Source: Catellatospora paridis
Lineage (GTDB): Bacteria > Actinomycetota > Actinomycetes > Mycobacteriales > Micromonosporaceae
NCBI RefSeq assembly: GCF_009720365.1
Contig: NZ_ML769316.1
Location: 186,001-250,000, forward strand
Direction of reading: 5' to 3'
DNA length: 64,000 nucleotides
Below, piece after piece: positions 8,725 to 17,389 of the stretch. Below the pieces are notes generated by a model. The model was not told where the DNA came from, ran no database searches, and saw only the letters and a program-made list of their open reading frames with translations. How positions within the stretch are numbered: position 1 is the stretch's first letter; the number at the start of each line of letters is the position of its first letter. The translations under genes and the position numbers were made by a program.

Positions 8725-10539
8725 TCAGATTGCATGCAGGCGTGCGGCCAGCTCGCAGCAGCAGCCGTTGTCACGCTGTGCTGCCATGGGCTTGGCCGCT
8801 GCTGCTGTTGGAGTGTCGCGGTGGTGGACGATTCGGCCGGCGGCGATCGTGGCGTGGATGCTGGCGTGTGGGTAGTCGCGGGGGTGGGTGGTGCGCAGGT
8901 CGGTGTCGAGCACGCAGATGTCGGCGGCCATGCCGGGCTGCAGAGTGCCTTTCCACCGTTCGGCGTGGTCCTGCCAGGCCGGGGCGGTGGTGTAGGTGCG
9001 CAGTGCCTGCTGCAGGCTGATCCGCTGGTCGCGTCCGGAGAGCTGCCCGTCGGCGCCTACGCGGGTGATCATGTTGGTGAGGCCGTGTAGCCAGTTGGGG
9101 TCGGTTACCGGGGCGTCGGAGCCGGTGGATACGCGCACGCGGGCGGCTTGGGCGGTGCGGTAGGGCCAGTGGTAGTCGGTGCGCCAGGTTCCGAGCAGGG
9201 GTTCGAGGACGCGGCCGATCATGTATTTGATCTCTGCGTTCATGGTGATTGCGATGTCGTGGCGGCCCATGAGCTGCAGGGCGCGGGCGGTGGCGAAGTC
9301 TCCGTGGATGACGTAGTGGCGGCTTGCCTGGTGTGGTCGGCTCCGCTGGGCGGCGAGGTACGCGGCGATAACGGCGTCGACCGTGGCGTCGCCGCAGGCA
9401 TGGGTGCCGATCTGCGCGCCGGCCCGGTGCGCGGCGTGGATCATCCGGTAGAGGTTGGCGGCCTGCTGCGCGGGGTCGGTTCCGGCGATGGTGAGCCGGC
9501 CATTGTTGCCGTCGCTGTAGGGGCGGTGCATCCACGCGGTCCTGGCTTGGGTGGGTACGCCGTCGCCGAACACCTTGACCCCGGCGACCCGGAAGATGCG
9601 CGGGTCGGCGGGTCCGCGTGTGTCGGGCAGGGCGGCCAGGGTGTCGCGCATGGTCTGCGGGGAGTCTCCGGCGTGCAGCAGGGCCGTGGTGCGCATGGTG
9701 AGGACGCCGTCGGCGGCCAACTGCTGGTAGACGGCGGCCAGGTGTGGGGTGATGCCGGGATCGGTGACGCTGGTGATGCCGCGGCCGTGCAGCGCAGCTA
9801 CTGCGGCAGTGATGGCGGTGGCCATCTCGGCGTCGGTGTAGGTGGGCACGACGCGGTGCAGCAGATCCTGGGCGCCTTCGCGGAGCAGGCCGGTGGGCTG
9901 GCCGTCGGCGTCGCGTTCGATGATCGCCCCGGCGGGTGCGGCGGTGTCGGCGGTGATCCCGGCCAGGCGCAGGGCGGCGGTGTTGGCGACGCAGGCGTGC
10001 AATGTGAAGTCGGTGAGCACCGCGGGGTGCTCGCCGGTGACGGGGTCGAGGTCGTGCCGGGTCGGCGGTCTCGGTAGGCGGAGCTCGGACCAGCCTCGTC
10101 CGCGGATCCACGCCCCGGGCGGTGCCGTGGCCGCGGCTTCTGCGACTCGGGTGACGAGTTCGGGCAGGGTCGCGGTGTCGACGTCGATGCTCAGCGGCGG
10201 GCGGGTCAGGCCGTAGGCGGACAGGTGCAGGTGGGAGTCGTTGATGCCGGGCATGATGGTGCCCGCGCGCGCGTCGAGCAGCTGGGTGCGTGGCCCGGCC
10301 AGACGGCGCAGGTCACGGTCGGTCCCAACGGCGATGATGTGCCCGGCGCGCACGGCGACGGCCTGGGTGGTGCGGTCGGCGGGGTCCATGAGCAGCGCCC
10401 TGCCGTTGTGAATGATCAGGTCTGCGGGCCGGTCGCCGGCGTGGGCGGGTGCCGCCGGGCCGGTGGCACCGACGGCCGCCGCTGCGGTCGCGAAGGTGGC
10501 GGCCTGCAGGGCTTGGCGTCGGGTGAAGGTCGCGGTCAC
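8725..10539 (-). CDS. Tat-exported amidohydrolase (YtcJ-like, amidohydrolase_3)
   Basis: Metal-dependent hydrolase of 604 residues, probably acting on amide or cyclic amide substrates outside the membrane. It has an N-terminal twin-Arg signal (FTRRQALQ, hydrophobic stretch, AHA cleavage). Metal-site motifs follow in order: DSHLHL near residue 100, the candidate carboxy-Lys in GVKVFGDG, the His motifs GTHACGD and YVIHGDF, and GSDAPVTDPN near the end. Start is GTG 10539, which overlaps the stop of the upstream MFS gene as GTGA. It is the last gene of the operon beginning with the AsnB-like gene at 16281. The family is broad, so the substrate cannot be named; in this context it may process or detoxify an exported product. 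Confidence 0.85.
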   Translation of the reverse strand: MTATFTRRQALQAATFATAAAAVGATGPAAPAHAGDRPADLIIHNGRALLMDPADRTTQAVAVRAGHIIAVGTDRDLRRLAGPRTQLLDARAGTIMPGINDSHLHLSAYGLTRPPLSIDVDTATLPELVTRVAEAAATAPPGAWIRGRGWSELRLPRPPTRHDLDPVTGEHPAVLTDFTLHACVANTAALRLAGITADTAAPAGAIIERDADGQPTGLLREGAQDLLHRVVPTYTDAEMATAITAAVAALHGRGITSVTDPGITPHLAAVYQQLAADGVLTMRTTALLHAGDSPQTMRDTLAALPDTRGPADPRIFRVAGVKVFGDGVPTQARTAWMHRPYSDGNNGRLTIAGTDPAQQAANLYRMIHAAHRAGAQIGTHACGDATVDAVIAAYLAAQRSRPHQASRHYVIHGDFATARALQLMGRHDIAITMNAEIKYMIGRVLEPLLGTWRTDYHWPYRTAQAARVRVSTGSDAPVTDPNWLHGLTNMITRVGADGQLSGRDQRISLQQALRTYTTAPAWQDHAERWKGTLQPGMAADICVLDTDLRTTHPRDYPHASIHATIAAGRIVHHRDTPTAAAAKPMAAQRDNGCCCELAARLHAI

Positions 10540-11789
10540 AGGAGTCGGCCTTTCTGCTGGTTGCCCGCGGCGGCCAGCATCGCGGGCTCGGGCTGGTGGT
10601 TGAGGCGAAGGCAGGCTGCGGCGGCGCAGAGTGCGGCGGCGATGCAGCAGGCCCACAGCAGGCCGGCGCCGCCGAGGTTGATGAGCAGGGCGGCGATGCC
10701 GGGGGCCAGTAGCGCGGAGGCGCCGAGGGTGGCGCCCCAGACGCCGAAGTACGCCCCGCGCAGGTGCGCCGGTGCGAGGTTGGCGACGATGCCAGGAGCG
10801 ACGGCCAGGACAGCGACCTCGCCGCACACCCACAGCGGGGTGGTGGAAAGGAACCAGGCGGTGGACTGGCCCACGCCAGTGACGGCCAGGCCGACACCGA
10901 CGGTGGCGATACCTGCCGCGCAGACGACGTATGCGGGACGGCTGGTGAGCTGGCCTTGCAGCAGCAGCTGCGCGACCGCGACGGCCAGGGGGTCGGCGGC
11001 CAGGATGATCCCGTACCAGATCGGGGTGACCCCGGCCTGGTTCATGATGATCGGCAGGGTGACCACCGACTGGGTGTGCACGGTGAAGAACACCAGCGTG
11101 ACGAGCGTGAACACGGCCATGCGCCGGTCAGCGAACACAGTCCGCAGCACTGGCCCGTCGTTGCGGCGCGGTCGGGCGGGTTCGGTGACGGTCCGGGCGA
11201 CGGCTGCGGCGAAGGCGACGTTGAGCGTGGCGTTGACGATGAACAGGATCCTGAAGTCGTGGCTTGCCATCAGCCCGCCGATCAGGCAGCTGACGAACCG
11301 GCTGGCGTTCATCACCCAGTACAGGAGCCCGAGCGCGGTGGCTTGGCGGGTGGGGGTGACGGTGTCGGTCATCAGCGCCTGCACCGCGGGCCGGCCGGCG
11401 TCGAACGTGGCCCCGGCGGCGACGGCGGCGGCGCACAGCCACGGCAGGGTGGGTGCCGCGCCGAGCAGCAGGTAGGCGCCTGCGGACAGCAGGCCGGCGG
11501 CGATGATCGCGCCTTTGCGTCCGGTGCGGTCGGCCAGCCAGCCGCCGGCGGGCATACCCAGGGTCCAGCCGGCGCCGAAGCAGGTCATGACGACGGCGGC
11601 TTGCCCGGCGTTGAGGTTGCGGTCGTTGACGAGCCAGAACGTCATGAACGGGATGACGAAGAATCCGAGGCGGGACAGGCCGGTGCCGGTGAACAGGATC
11701 CAGAAGGTGCGGCTCATGCCGCCGAAGCGGTGGGCCCACCACCCCGGCGTGACGGCCGGGGTGGTGGGCGTTGCGGCGGTGGTGGTCAC
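10536..11789 (-). CDS. MFS transporter, probable exporter
   Basis: 417-residue major facilitator with about twelve hydrophobic segments. The characteristic loop 2-3 motif is present as GGWLADRTGRKG near residue 80. Start GTG 11789 overlaps the stop of the ATP-grasp gene as GTGA, and its own stop overlaps the amidohydrolase start in the same way, so the three genes are translationally coupled. Its position between a ligase and an exported hydrolase suggests export of the cluster product, or self-protection. A generic sugar or drug MFS function cannot be excluded. Confidence 0.85.
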   Translation of the reverse strand: MTTTAATPTTPAVTPGWWAHRFGGMSRTFWILFTGTGLSRLGFFVIPFMTFWLVNDRNLNAGQAAVVMTCFGAGWTLGMPAGGWLADRTGRKGAIIAAGLLSAGAYLLLGAAPTLPWLCAAAVAAGATFDAGRPAVQALMTDTVTPTRQATALGLLYWVMNASRFVSCLIGGLMASHDFRILFIVNATLNVAFAAAVARTVTEPARPRRNDGPVLRTVFADRRMAVFTLVTLVFFTVHTQSVVTLPIIMNQAGVTPIWYGIILAADPLAVAVAQLLLQGQLTSRPAYVVCAAGIATVGVGLAVTGVGQSTAWFLSTTPLWVCGEVAVLAVAPGIVANLAPAHLRGAYFGVWGATLGASALLAPGIAALLINLGGAGLLWACCIAAALCAAAACLRLNHQPEPAMLAAAGNQQKGRLL

Positions 11790-13060
11790 GGGGTGTCCGT
11801 GGGGTCGACGGTGACGGCGTACAGGCCGGCGATGTCGTCGATCGCTGCGGTCATGGCCTCGACGTCGTCGGTGCACAGTTGGGCGACGCCGGCCAGGCCC
11901 GCCCACAGGCCGGTGCTGGTCGGCCCGCCGTACATACCTGCGGTCGCGGCGACGCTGGCGTCGATGACCGCGGGGTGGGCGCGGACCTGCTCGCGGGTGG
12001 CGACCCCCGTGACGCGGCCTTCGGGGACGGCGACTCCGGCCCAGCCGAACACCCCGGGCCGGTTTTCGAGGGTGACGTCGACGGGCTGCTCGCAGGCGAT
12101 CTGCGCCATGATCGATGGCACGTCGAGGCCGTGGGCGTTGCCGATGCAGGCCTGGATTCCGCCGCCGCCGACCCGGGCGGCGATCTCCCCGACGTACCAG
12201 TCGCCGTCGCTGCGCATGATCTCGGTGTGGGTGAACCCGGTGGTCATCCCGAGGGCGCGGGCGGCGGCCTCGGCGAGTTCGACCACGCGGGCGGCTTCGC
12301 GGCTGTCCGGGTCGAGCAGCCACGACCCGAGGGTCTTGCCCATGCCGGACAGCGGCGGGGTGCTGTAGCGGCCGACGACGTGGTACTCGGTGGTGCCGTT
12401 CTGCCACAGCGCGTCGGCGTGGTACTCGACCTCGACCTGCAGGTACTGCTCCACCAGGAAACCGCCCTGGTGCTCCAGGCCGTGGAATGCCCTTTCGGAG
12501 GCGAACGCGTCGGAGGTGGGCTGGCCGGTGGTGAACACCCCGGCCCGCATCGCCTCGGCGATGTCCTTGGTGCCCCGCAGCACGTGGGTGTTGGTGGACG
12601 CGAACCCCGACAGGGGCTTGAGGATGACCGGCCAGCGCCCGACCGCGATCGCGGCCTCGGCGACGTGCTGGATGGAGCGCACCAGCTGGTGGCGAACGAC
12701 CGGCACACCCGCCGCGGCGAGCTTACGTTTCATGACGGCCTTGTCGGTGAACGCGACGGCCTGGGCGGTGGTCTGGCCGGGCAGACCGAGCAGGTCGCGC
12801 AGCAGCCCGGCGGCGACCATCGCGCCTTCCCAGCAGGTCGCCACGTAGCCGATGTCGTGGCGCAGCTGCCGGGCGAGGGTCTGCAGCTCGGTCAGCGACT
12901 GCCAGTCCGAGACCGTCAAGATCTCATACCGCAGGCGCCCGGCTGCGGCGCGGCGGGCCGCGTTGGCCTTGGTCATCGCGACGTAGACGTCGTGTCCCGC
13001 ATCGACGAGGGCGTCTTCGAGCAGCGAGTTGTGGTTGGACAGTACGAGAACGTTGGACAT
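11786..13060 (-). CDS. ATP-grasp ligase
   Basis: 424-residue ATP-grasp enzyme of the carboxylate-amine ligase type (BacD/biotin-carboxylase-like fold), forming an amide via an acyl phosphate. It has a Rossmann-like N-terminal part starting VLVLSNHNSLLEDAL and the ATP-binding Lys region PVILKPLSGFAS. Late catalytic residues appear in HTEIM...YVGEIAARVGGGG, the usual E-x-N/R-type metal site. ATG 13060 has GAGGTG six bases upstream. The 58-residue peptide gene ends 5 nt before this start, and the MFS gene overlaps the stop by 4 nt. That pairing suggests either ligation to or modification of the peptide, or a coupled amino acid-amino acid ligase. Confidence 0.82.
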   Translation of the reverse strand: MSNVLVLSNHNSLLEDALVDAGHDVYVAMTKANAARRAAAGRLRYEILTVSDWQSLTELQTLARQLRHDIGYVATCWEGAMVAAGLLRDLLGLPGQTTAQAVAFTDKAVMKRKLAAAGVPVVRHQLVRSIQHVAEAAIAVGRWPVILKPLSGFASTNTHVLRGTKDIAEAMRAGVFTTGQPTSDAFASERAFHGLEHQGGFLVEQYLQVEVEYHADALWQNGTTEYHVVGRYSTPPLSGMGKTLGSWLLDPDSREAARVVELAEAAARALGMTTGFTHTEIMRSDGDWYVGEIAARVGGGGIQACIGNAHGLDVPSIMAQIACEQPVDVTLENRPGVFGWAGVAVPEGRVTGVATREQVRAHPAVIDASVAATAGMYGGPTSTGLWAGLAGVAQLCTDDVEAMTAAIDDIAGLYAVTVDPTDTP

Positions 13061-13065
13061 GCGGA

Positions 13066-13242
13066 TCACCTCACGCAGGACGAGACGGGCAGGGTGCCGG
13101 CGGCCGCGGACAGTGCGGCCCGGCTTGGCGCGGGCTTTGCCCGCGCGGCCGTGCCGGTGTCGGGCGGGGCGGCCTGGCGTAGCCGGTAGGGGTTGGCGTC
13201 GGGGTTCGGTGTGTCGCTGCCGGTCGCGGGTGTGGTCGTCAC
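13066..13242 (-). CDS. 58-residue peptide, possible precursor peptide
   Basis: Short gene with GTG start 13242 preceded by a well-spaced GGAG (CTGGAGCAACCC then GTG). It stops TGA at 13066-13068, and the ATP-grasp ATG follows after 5 nt. The product begins MTTTPATGSD, contains a central NPYRLRQ segment and is rich in Ala, Pro and Thr. It ends LPVSSCVR with the only Cys. It has no signal peptide or membrane segment. By context it could be a ribosomal precursor for the adjacent ATP-grasp ligase, as in graspetide or pheganomycin-type systems, but it lacks a core motif I recognise. It could also be a leader that couples translation. Confidence 0.45.
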   Translation of the reverse strand: MTTTPATGSDTPNPDANPYRLRQAAPPDTGTAARAKPAPSRAALSAAAGTLPVSSCVR

Positions 13243-13302
13243 GGGTTGCTCCAGGGTGTGACGGCCGCCCGCCTGGCCAGGCCGGGCGGGCGGCCTGGGC
13301 GG

Positions 13303-13857
13303 TCAGGGGAACAGGGTGTGGCAGATCGGCATGGTCCAGGACCCGTCGAGGGGTTGGACCTCGAACCGCATGGTCTGGGCCGTCTGCGGCCCGTACACGC
13401 CGTCGATCTTGATGCGGTGGTTGCGCTGGACTGCGGTGACGGCGGCCTTGGTCTTCGGGCCGTAGATCCCGTCGACGGCCAGGGGTGCGAAGCCGAGGTT
13501 GACGGCGTTGAGGTCGCCGCTGTGGTCGGCGGAGCTGTAGCAGAAGTTCAGCGCCTTCTGCAGGGTGTCGACGCCCCACCAGCGGGTGTGGCCGGTGTTC
13601 ATGGTGCACATCGCGGTGTTGCCGGCCGACGGGGTCTCGACGTAGTAGTCGAACGGGCCGGCGTTGGGGCGGACTTTGCGGATGCCCGCATCGCCGTTGT
13701 AGTCGTGGTAGGTCCAGTCGTTGGTGCCGTTGCACTTGGGTGTGGCGGCGTGCGCGGCTCCGGCGGGACCGAGCAGCGTCGCGGCGAGTGCGATGAGCAG
13801 GGCCGCGGCGGCCAGCAGCGGGTGCCGGAGCGTGGGGTTTGTGATGTCGCTGTGCAT
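13303..13857 (-). CDS. Secreted peptidoglycan-binding-domain protein
   Basis: 184-residue secreted protein. A signal peptide (hydrophobic segment LLAAAALLIALAATLL, cleavage near AHA) is followed by a Cys-containing region and a PG_binding_1-like repeat. The repeat has LQKALNFCY, then VDGIYGPKTKAAVTAVQ and IDGVYGPQTAQTM. ATG 13857 has GAGGAG upstream. It lies between the AsnB-like and ATP-grasp genes on the same strand and resembles its upstream neighbour at 13977-14390, suggesting a tandem duplication. A cell-wall or product-presenting role is inferred only. Confidence 0.75.
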   Translation of the reverse strand: MHSDITNPTLRHPLLAAAALLIALAATLLGPAGAAHAATPKCNGTNDWTYHDYNGDAGIRKVRPNAGPFDYYVETPSAGNTAMCTMNTGHTRWWGVDTLQKALNFCYSSADHSGDLNAVNLGFAPLAVDGIYGPKTKAAVTAVQRNHRIKIDGVYGPQTAQTMRFEVQPLDGSWTMPICHTLFP

Positions 13858-13976
13858 GGCTTCTCCTCGAGCTGATGCCTGTTCGTGGGCACCCCGACGT
13901 GAGGCCTGTCGCGGCCTGCGGGGTGGCGGTTTGCGCCGCGGCAGCGGCACGGGTTTCAGATGGGTGCGGCGGGGTG

Positions 13977-14390
13977 TTACTGGTAGCCGCAGAGGTTCAG
14001 CTGCACGGTCACGTGCATGATCGTCACGGCGGTGTCGGGGCCGTAGACGCCGTCCTGGTCGTCCATGCGCTCGGTGCGCTGCGCGGTGCGGACGGCTGCC
14101 TTGGTCAGGGGCCCGTACTGGCCGTCGACCTGCAGGCGCTGCTTGTAGCAGCGGTTGAGCGAGGTCTGCAGCTGCTTGACGCTGGTGCCGCGGGTGCCGA
14201 TGGTCATCAGGCAGAACACGGTGCTGTTCTTGCCGACGTAGGCGGGCACGCGCAGCCCGCTGGACTGCAGGGTGCCGTTGCAGTGAGGTGTGGCCGCGGC
14301 GTTGGCAGGCGACGACACCAGGGTCAAGACGCTGATGAGCATCAGCGTGAAGGTGGCCGCTGCGGAGGCGGCGTTCTTGCGCCCCGTCAT
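13977..14390 (-). CDS. Small secreted peptidoglycan-binding-domain protein
   Basis: 137-residue secreted protein with a Sec-type signal (AAATFTLMLISVLTLVSS, cleavage near ANA). The mature part carries PG_binding_1-type motifs VKQLQTSLNRCY, VDGQYGPLTKAAVRTAQ and DGVYGPDTAVT, with paired Cys that could form disulfides. ATG 14390 has GGAAGG eight bases upstream. It is a shorter paralogue of the protein at 13303-13857. It follows the AsnB-like gene after about 100 nt in the same orientation. Confidence 0.75.
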   Translation of the reverse strand: MTGRKNAASAAATFTLMLISVLTLVSSPANAAATPHCNGTLQSSGLRVPAYVGKNSTVFCLMTIGTRGTSVKQLQTSLNRCYKQRLQVDGQYGPLTKAAVRTAQRTERMDDQDGVYGPDTAVTIMHVTVQLNLCGYQ

Positions 14391-14487
14391 GGGGTGTTCC
14401 TTCCTGTGCAGGGCCGCCCGAATCTCGGTGCGGCCGTGGGATGGCGTGCCCTCCCGCCAGGGCACGTGGTGCAGGTCTGGGTGCAGG

Positions 14488-16281
14488 TCAGCGAAAACGA
14501 ACTCGGTGCCGGCGCAGCCATGCGTCGATCTCGACCACGTTCTGCAGCCGGGCGGCGGTGGCCGCATCCGGTCGGTGTTGATATTCGGCGAGCAGCCGCC
14601 GGACCTTGGTACGGTCGAACAGCCGCAGCGCAGGGGCTGCTGTGCTGCACAGCAACTGCTGTGCCCGCTTGATCACGACCTGGGCCTGTCCCCTGCTCAG
14701 GGTCGACAGGTGGGGTTGGTGGCGGCGGCCAAGCACCGGCCGCGGCAGCAGGTCCGCAACCGTGCGGCGGAGGATGGCCTGGTCCGCGCCGTCGGCGGTG
14801 CGGATCTCCCAGGGGATGTTCCACGCGTAGGTGACCAGGTCGTCGTCGAGGTAGGGCAGACACATCTGCACGCCGGCCGCCGACGCCTGGGCGTGCAGCC
14901 GCGTCAACTGGCGAGGTAGGAAGTGAGTGTGGGTCAGCCAGGAGATCTCCCGGAATCGCCGCGCCGGTCCGGTCTCGCCCGGCAGGTGGGCGACGGTGTC
15001 CAAGGCGGTGTGGTACGCCTCGTACGCATGTCGTCCGGGCTGCGCCTGCGCCACGACCGAGGCCTTGAGCAGGTCGACCAGCGCGGGCTGGTGGCGCATC
15101 CAGGGGAACCCGGCCCGGCGGTCGTAATCGGTGCGCAGCCAGCGGTGCCCGCCGAACACGGTCGCTGCGCCGGTCCCACACAGCACGTCGGCCGTCACGG
15201 TGTGTGCGTGGCGCAGTAGCGCCAGCTGCGCGGTGGCGTCCGCACCCGCCGGCAGATCGGCAGCGCTACCAGCCGCCCGGCGCAGATCCGACTCCTCCAG
15301 CGCGGACCGCGGCGCCGCGACCTTGTGGTGGATGGTCTTGGCGTGCTCGGCGACCATCACCGCATATCGGTGGTCGCGTTCGTGCGCGCCGCGACCGTCG
15401 TCGGGGAAGGTGAACGTGGCCAGGTCCAGGCCGCGTTCACGCATCCGGGGGGCGGCAAGCACGGCGAGCGCGGATGATCCGATGCCGCCGGAGCACAGCG
15501 CGCCGAGCGCGGATTCGGCCGCCAGCTGCCGGCCGACCGCTGCGGACAGCAGTTCACGAGACCGGATCGTCGTATCGGGCAGATTGTCTTCGTGGGGTTG
15601 GCTGCAAAGCCGCCAGTAGCTGTGCACGCCCAGGCCGCCGCGGTGCGCACGCACCAGCGACGCCGGGCGGACCTCGCACACCCCGCGCAGTAGCGCCGTG
15701 CCCGGCGTCGGGGCTGCGGGCATGGCCACCAGTTCGGCGATGCCGGTCTCGTCGAGTTCGGCCACGACCTCCGGGTGGGCCAGCAGCGTCGGCATGCGGC
15801 TGGCAAACACCAGGCCGTGCCTGGTGGCGGTGTAGTACAGCGGAACCGCGCCCAACCGGTCGCGTGCCAGCAGCAACTGCTGCTCCTTGCTGTCCCACAC
15901 CGCGAGTGCGAAGTGCCCCGACAGGCGGCGCACGGCATCGGAGCCCCAGTGCACGTAGGCGTGGGCGACCAGGTCCGCGTCGGTGCGGGTTCGCAGGCGA
16001 CGCCCGTGGCCAAGGAGGTAGTCGCGCAGGTCGTCGCGGTTGTGTAGCCTGCCGCTGAACACGACCGCGACCGTGAGGCCCGGCTCGTGCACGGTCACCG
16101 GCTGGAGCACCCCGGCGGGTTCGTGCAGTACTCGAGCGTGGCCTAGGGCTACGTGGGGGCCGATCCATGTATGGGCGCCGGCCTGCCCGCATGGCGATTG
16201 TTCGCCGTTGAGCCTCGCGATCACCTGCGGCTCGTCCTCGATCCAGCGGGTCCAGTCCACGTAACCGGCGATGGCGCCCAC
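14488..16281 (-). CDS. Asparagine-synthetase-like enzyme lacking the glutaminase Cys
   Basis: 597-residue AsnB-family protein: an N-terminal class II glutamine amidotransferase-like domain (about 1-200) and a C-terminal synthetase domain (about 230-550). The family nucleophile at residue 2 is missing: the protein starts MGAIAGYV instead of MCGIAGYV, so it cannot hydrolyse glutamine. The ATP-binding loop reads SGGIGSS, with Gly where Asp is normal (SGGxDSS). It may therefore be a specialised amide-forming enzyme like beta-lactam synthetases and lasso cyclases, or partly inactive. Start GTG 16281 follows GGAG. It is the first gene of the minus-strand operon. No lasso B-protein is nearby, so a lasso cluster is unlikely. 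Confidence 0.82.
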   Translation of the reverse strand: MGAIAGYVDWTRWIEDEPQVIARLNGEQSPCGQAGAHTWIGPHVALGHARVLHEPAGVLQPVTVHEPGLTVAVVFSGRLHNRDDLRDYLLGHGRRLRTRTDADLVAHAYVHWGSDAVRRLSGHFALAVWDSKEQQLLLARDRLGAVPLYYTATRHGLVFASRMPTLLAHPEVVAELDETGIAELVAMPAAPTPGTALLRGVCEVRPASLVRAHRGGLGVHSYWRLCSQPHEDNLPDTTIRSRELLSAAVGRQLAAESALGALCSGGIGSSALAVLAAPRMRERGLDLATFTFPDDGRGAHERDHRYAVMVAEHAKTIHHKVAAPRSALEESDLRRAAGSAADLPAGADATAQLALLRHAHTVTADVLCGTGAATVFGGHRWLRTDYDRRAGFPWMRHQPALVDLLKASVVAQAQPGRHAYEAYHTALDTVAHLPGETGPARRFREISWLTHTHFLPRQLTRLHAQASAAGVQMCLPYLDDDLVTYAWNIPWEIRTADGADQAILRRTVADLLPRPVLGRRHQPHLSTLSRGQAQVVIKRAQQLLCSTAAPALRLFDRTKVRRLLAEYQHRPDAATAARLQNVVEIDAWLRRHRVRFR

Positions 16282-16353
16282 AGCCGACTCCTGTCGTCAC
16301 GGACCACGCACCTGCGGCGAGCGGTCGTCTACAGCTCCAGAACCGGCACAGTA

Positions 16354-16478
16354 ACGTAATACGTTTTGACAAGGAAGCCCCATTCTCGCGACCATCTCCC
16401 GCACAACGGAGCCGAGGTTGTCTCACGACTACCGCGAGCTGGGCAGACGCAGAACCAGCCGCAGTGAACGTAATACAC
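16354..16478. promoter_or_regulatory. Pair of ACGTAATAC operator-like sites
   Basis: ACGTAATACGT at 16354-16364 is a perfect odd palindrome (ACGTA-A-TACGT). A related ACGTAATACAC lies at 16468-16478. Both sit 70-200 nt upstream of the AsnB-like start. They are candidate binding sites for a cluster regulator, possibly the XRE protein encoded at 17860, but this is inference from sequence repetition. Confidence 0.35.
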
Positions 16479-16616
16479 GGAGACCACTCAGTAGGAGCCA
16501 CCGCCAAGGGCGGCCGCCGCTGGACGCGGCATGAGACGCTCTCCCTGCCCTGTGCAGCAAAGTGCCGACGATGCGACGCGCCGACCAACACCCCGGCCGC
16601 ACATCTTCAATTCGTA

Positions 16617-16645
16617 TTGACATTCTGTTAGACGTGGCAGAGTAT
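16617..16645 (+). promoter_or_regulatory. Sigma-70-type promoter facing the lsr2-like gene
   Basis: TTGACA at 16617-16622 and GAGTAT at 16640-16645 are separated by exactly 17 nt. It would give a 5' leader of about 300 nt for the lsr2-like gene. Confidence 0.5.
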
Positions 16646-16958
16646 CGATGAGCCGGATCGATGTAGGCGCCCCTCGAGGGGTCGACTTGCCCGTGCCGGC
16701 GCGAGGGGGGTAGAGGCCGGCGGCCGCCCCAGGCCTCCCCGACGGGGCCGGCCGCCGGCCAAGGAGCTGGGGCGGAGTTCGGCATCCCGCCATGCCGAAC
16801 TCCGCCCCGTCGTACGGCCGCCGCCCACGGGGCGCCGCCAGGCAGCCGGCGACGGCCCGGCCTGGGCAGCCCTCATGCGCGGGTCATCGGCGTAAGATTC
16901 CGCAACCGCCTCCGCGGACCGCCTGAGGCCGGCACGGCGCACGACAAAGGAGATCCCC

Positions 16959-17306
16959 ATGGCACGTCGCTCCATAGTCGTCACCACGGACGACATCGAC
17001 GGCTCCGATACCGACATCCGCAACACCCGCTTTAGCTACGAGGGCAACGGCTACCAAATCGACCTCAGTGCCGCCAACCACGACGCACTCGCCGCGGCGC
17101 TCGCGCCGTTCATTGCGGCCGCGCGCAGGAGCCTCGACCGCTCTGGTCGCGGCGCGCTGCCCGGCTCGCCGGCCGTTCGCTCCGACCAGGCTGGATTCAA
17201 CCGGCGCGTGCGGGATTGGTCAGCAGATCAGGGCCAGCCCGTAGCCGAACGCGGGCGCATCCCGCAGGCCATCGTGGACGCCTATCTAGCCGCCGGGGTG
17301 CACTGA
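16959..17306 (+). CDS. Lsr2-family nucleoid-associated protein
   Basis: 115-residue Lsr2 paralogue, the actinobacterial analogue of H-NS that binds AT-rich DNA and silences acquired genes. The N-terminal dimerisation domain starts VVTTDDIDGSD and continues with FSYEGNGYQIDLS. The C-terminal DNA-binding part carries the AT-hook-like RGRIPQAIVDAY. A strong AAAGGAG precedes the ATG. It sits divergently from the AsnB-like operon and before an XRE regulator, consistent with local silencing of accessory genes. Probably not the single housekeeping lsr2, which usually lies elsewhere. Confidence 0.88.
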   Translation: MARRSIVVTTDDIDGSDTDIRNTRFSYEGNGYQIDLSAANHDALAAALAPFIAAARRSLDRSGRGALPGSPAVRSDQAGFNRRVRDWSADQGQPVAERGRIPQAIVDAYLAAGVH

Positions 17307-17389
17307 ACCAGCCATCCGTGACGGCCCTTGCCATTATGACCAACCGACATCCATAATCGATGTAGTTGACTGGGGTGCGAGCCCTCGGG

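Larger units (their letters stand above)
16282..16958. other. Divergent regulatory region between the AsnB-like and lsr2-like genes
   Basis: About 680 nt without a gene. It holds two related ACGTAATAC sites near the AsnB-like start and a sigma-70-type promoter facing the lsr2-like gene, listed separately. GC content dips around the promoter. Confidence 0.5.

Noticed and set aside
13066-16281. Lasso peptide cluster (AsnB homologue plus small peptide)
   Set aside because: No RRE/B1 or transglutaminase-like B2 gene, and the AsnB-like protein lacks the expected loop Asp; the peptide shows no lasso leader or core pattern.
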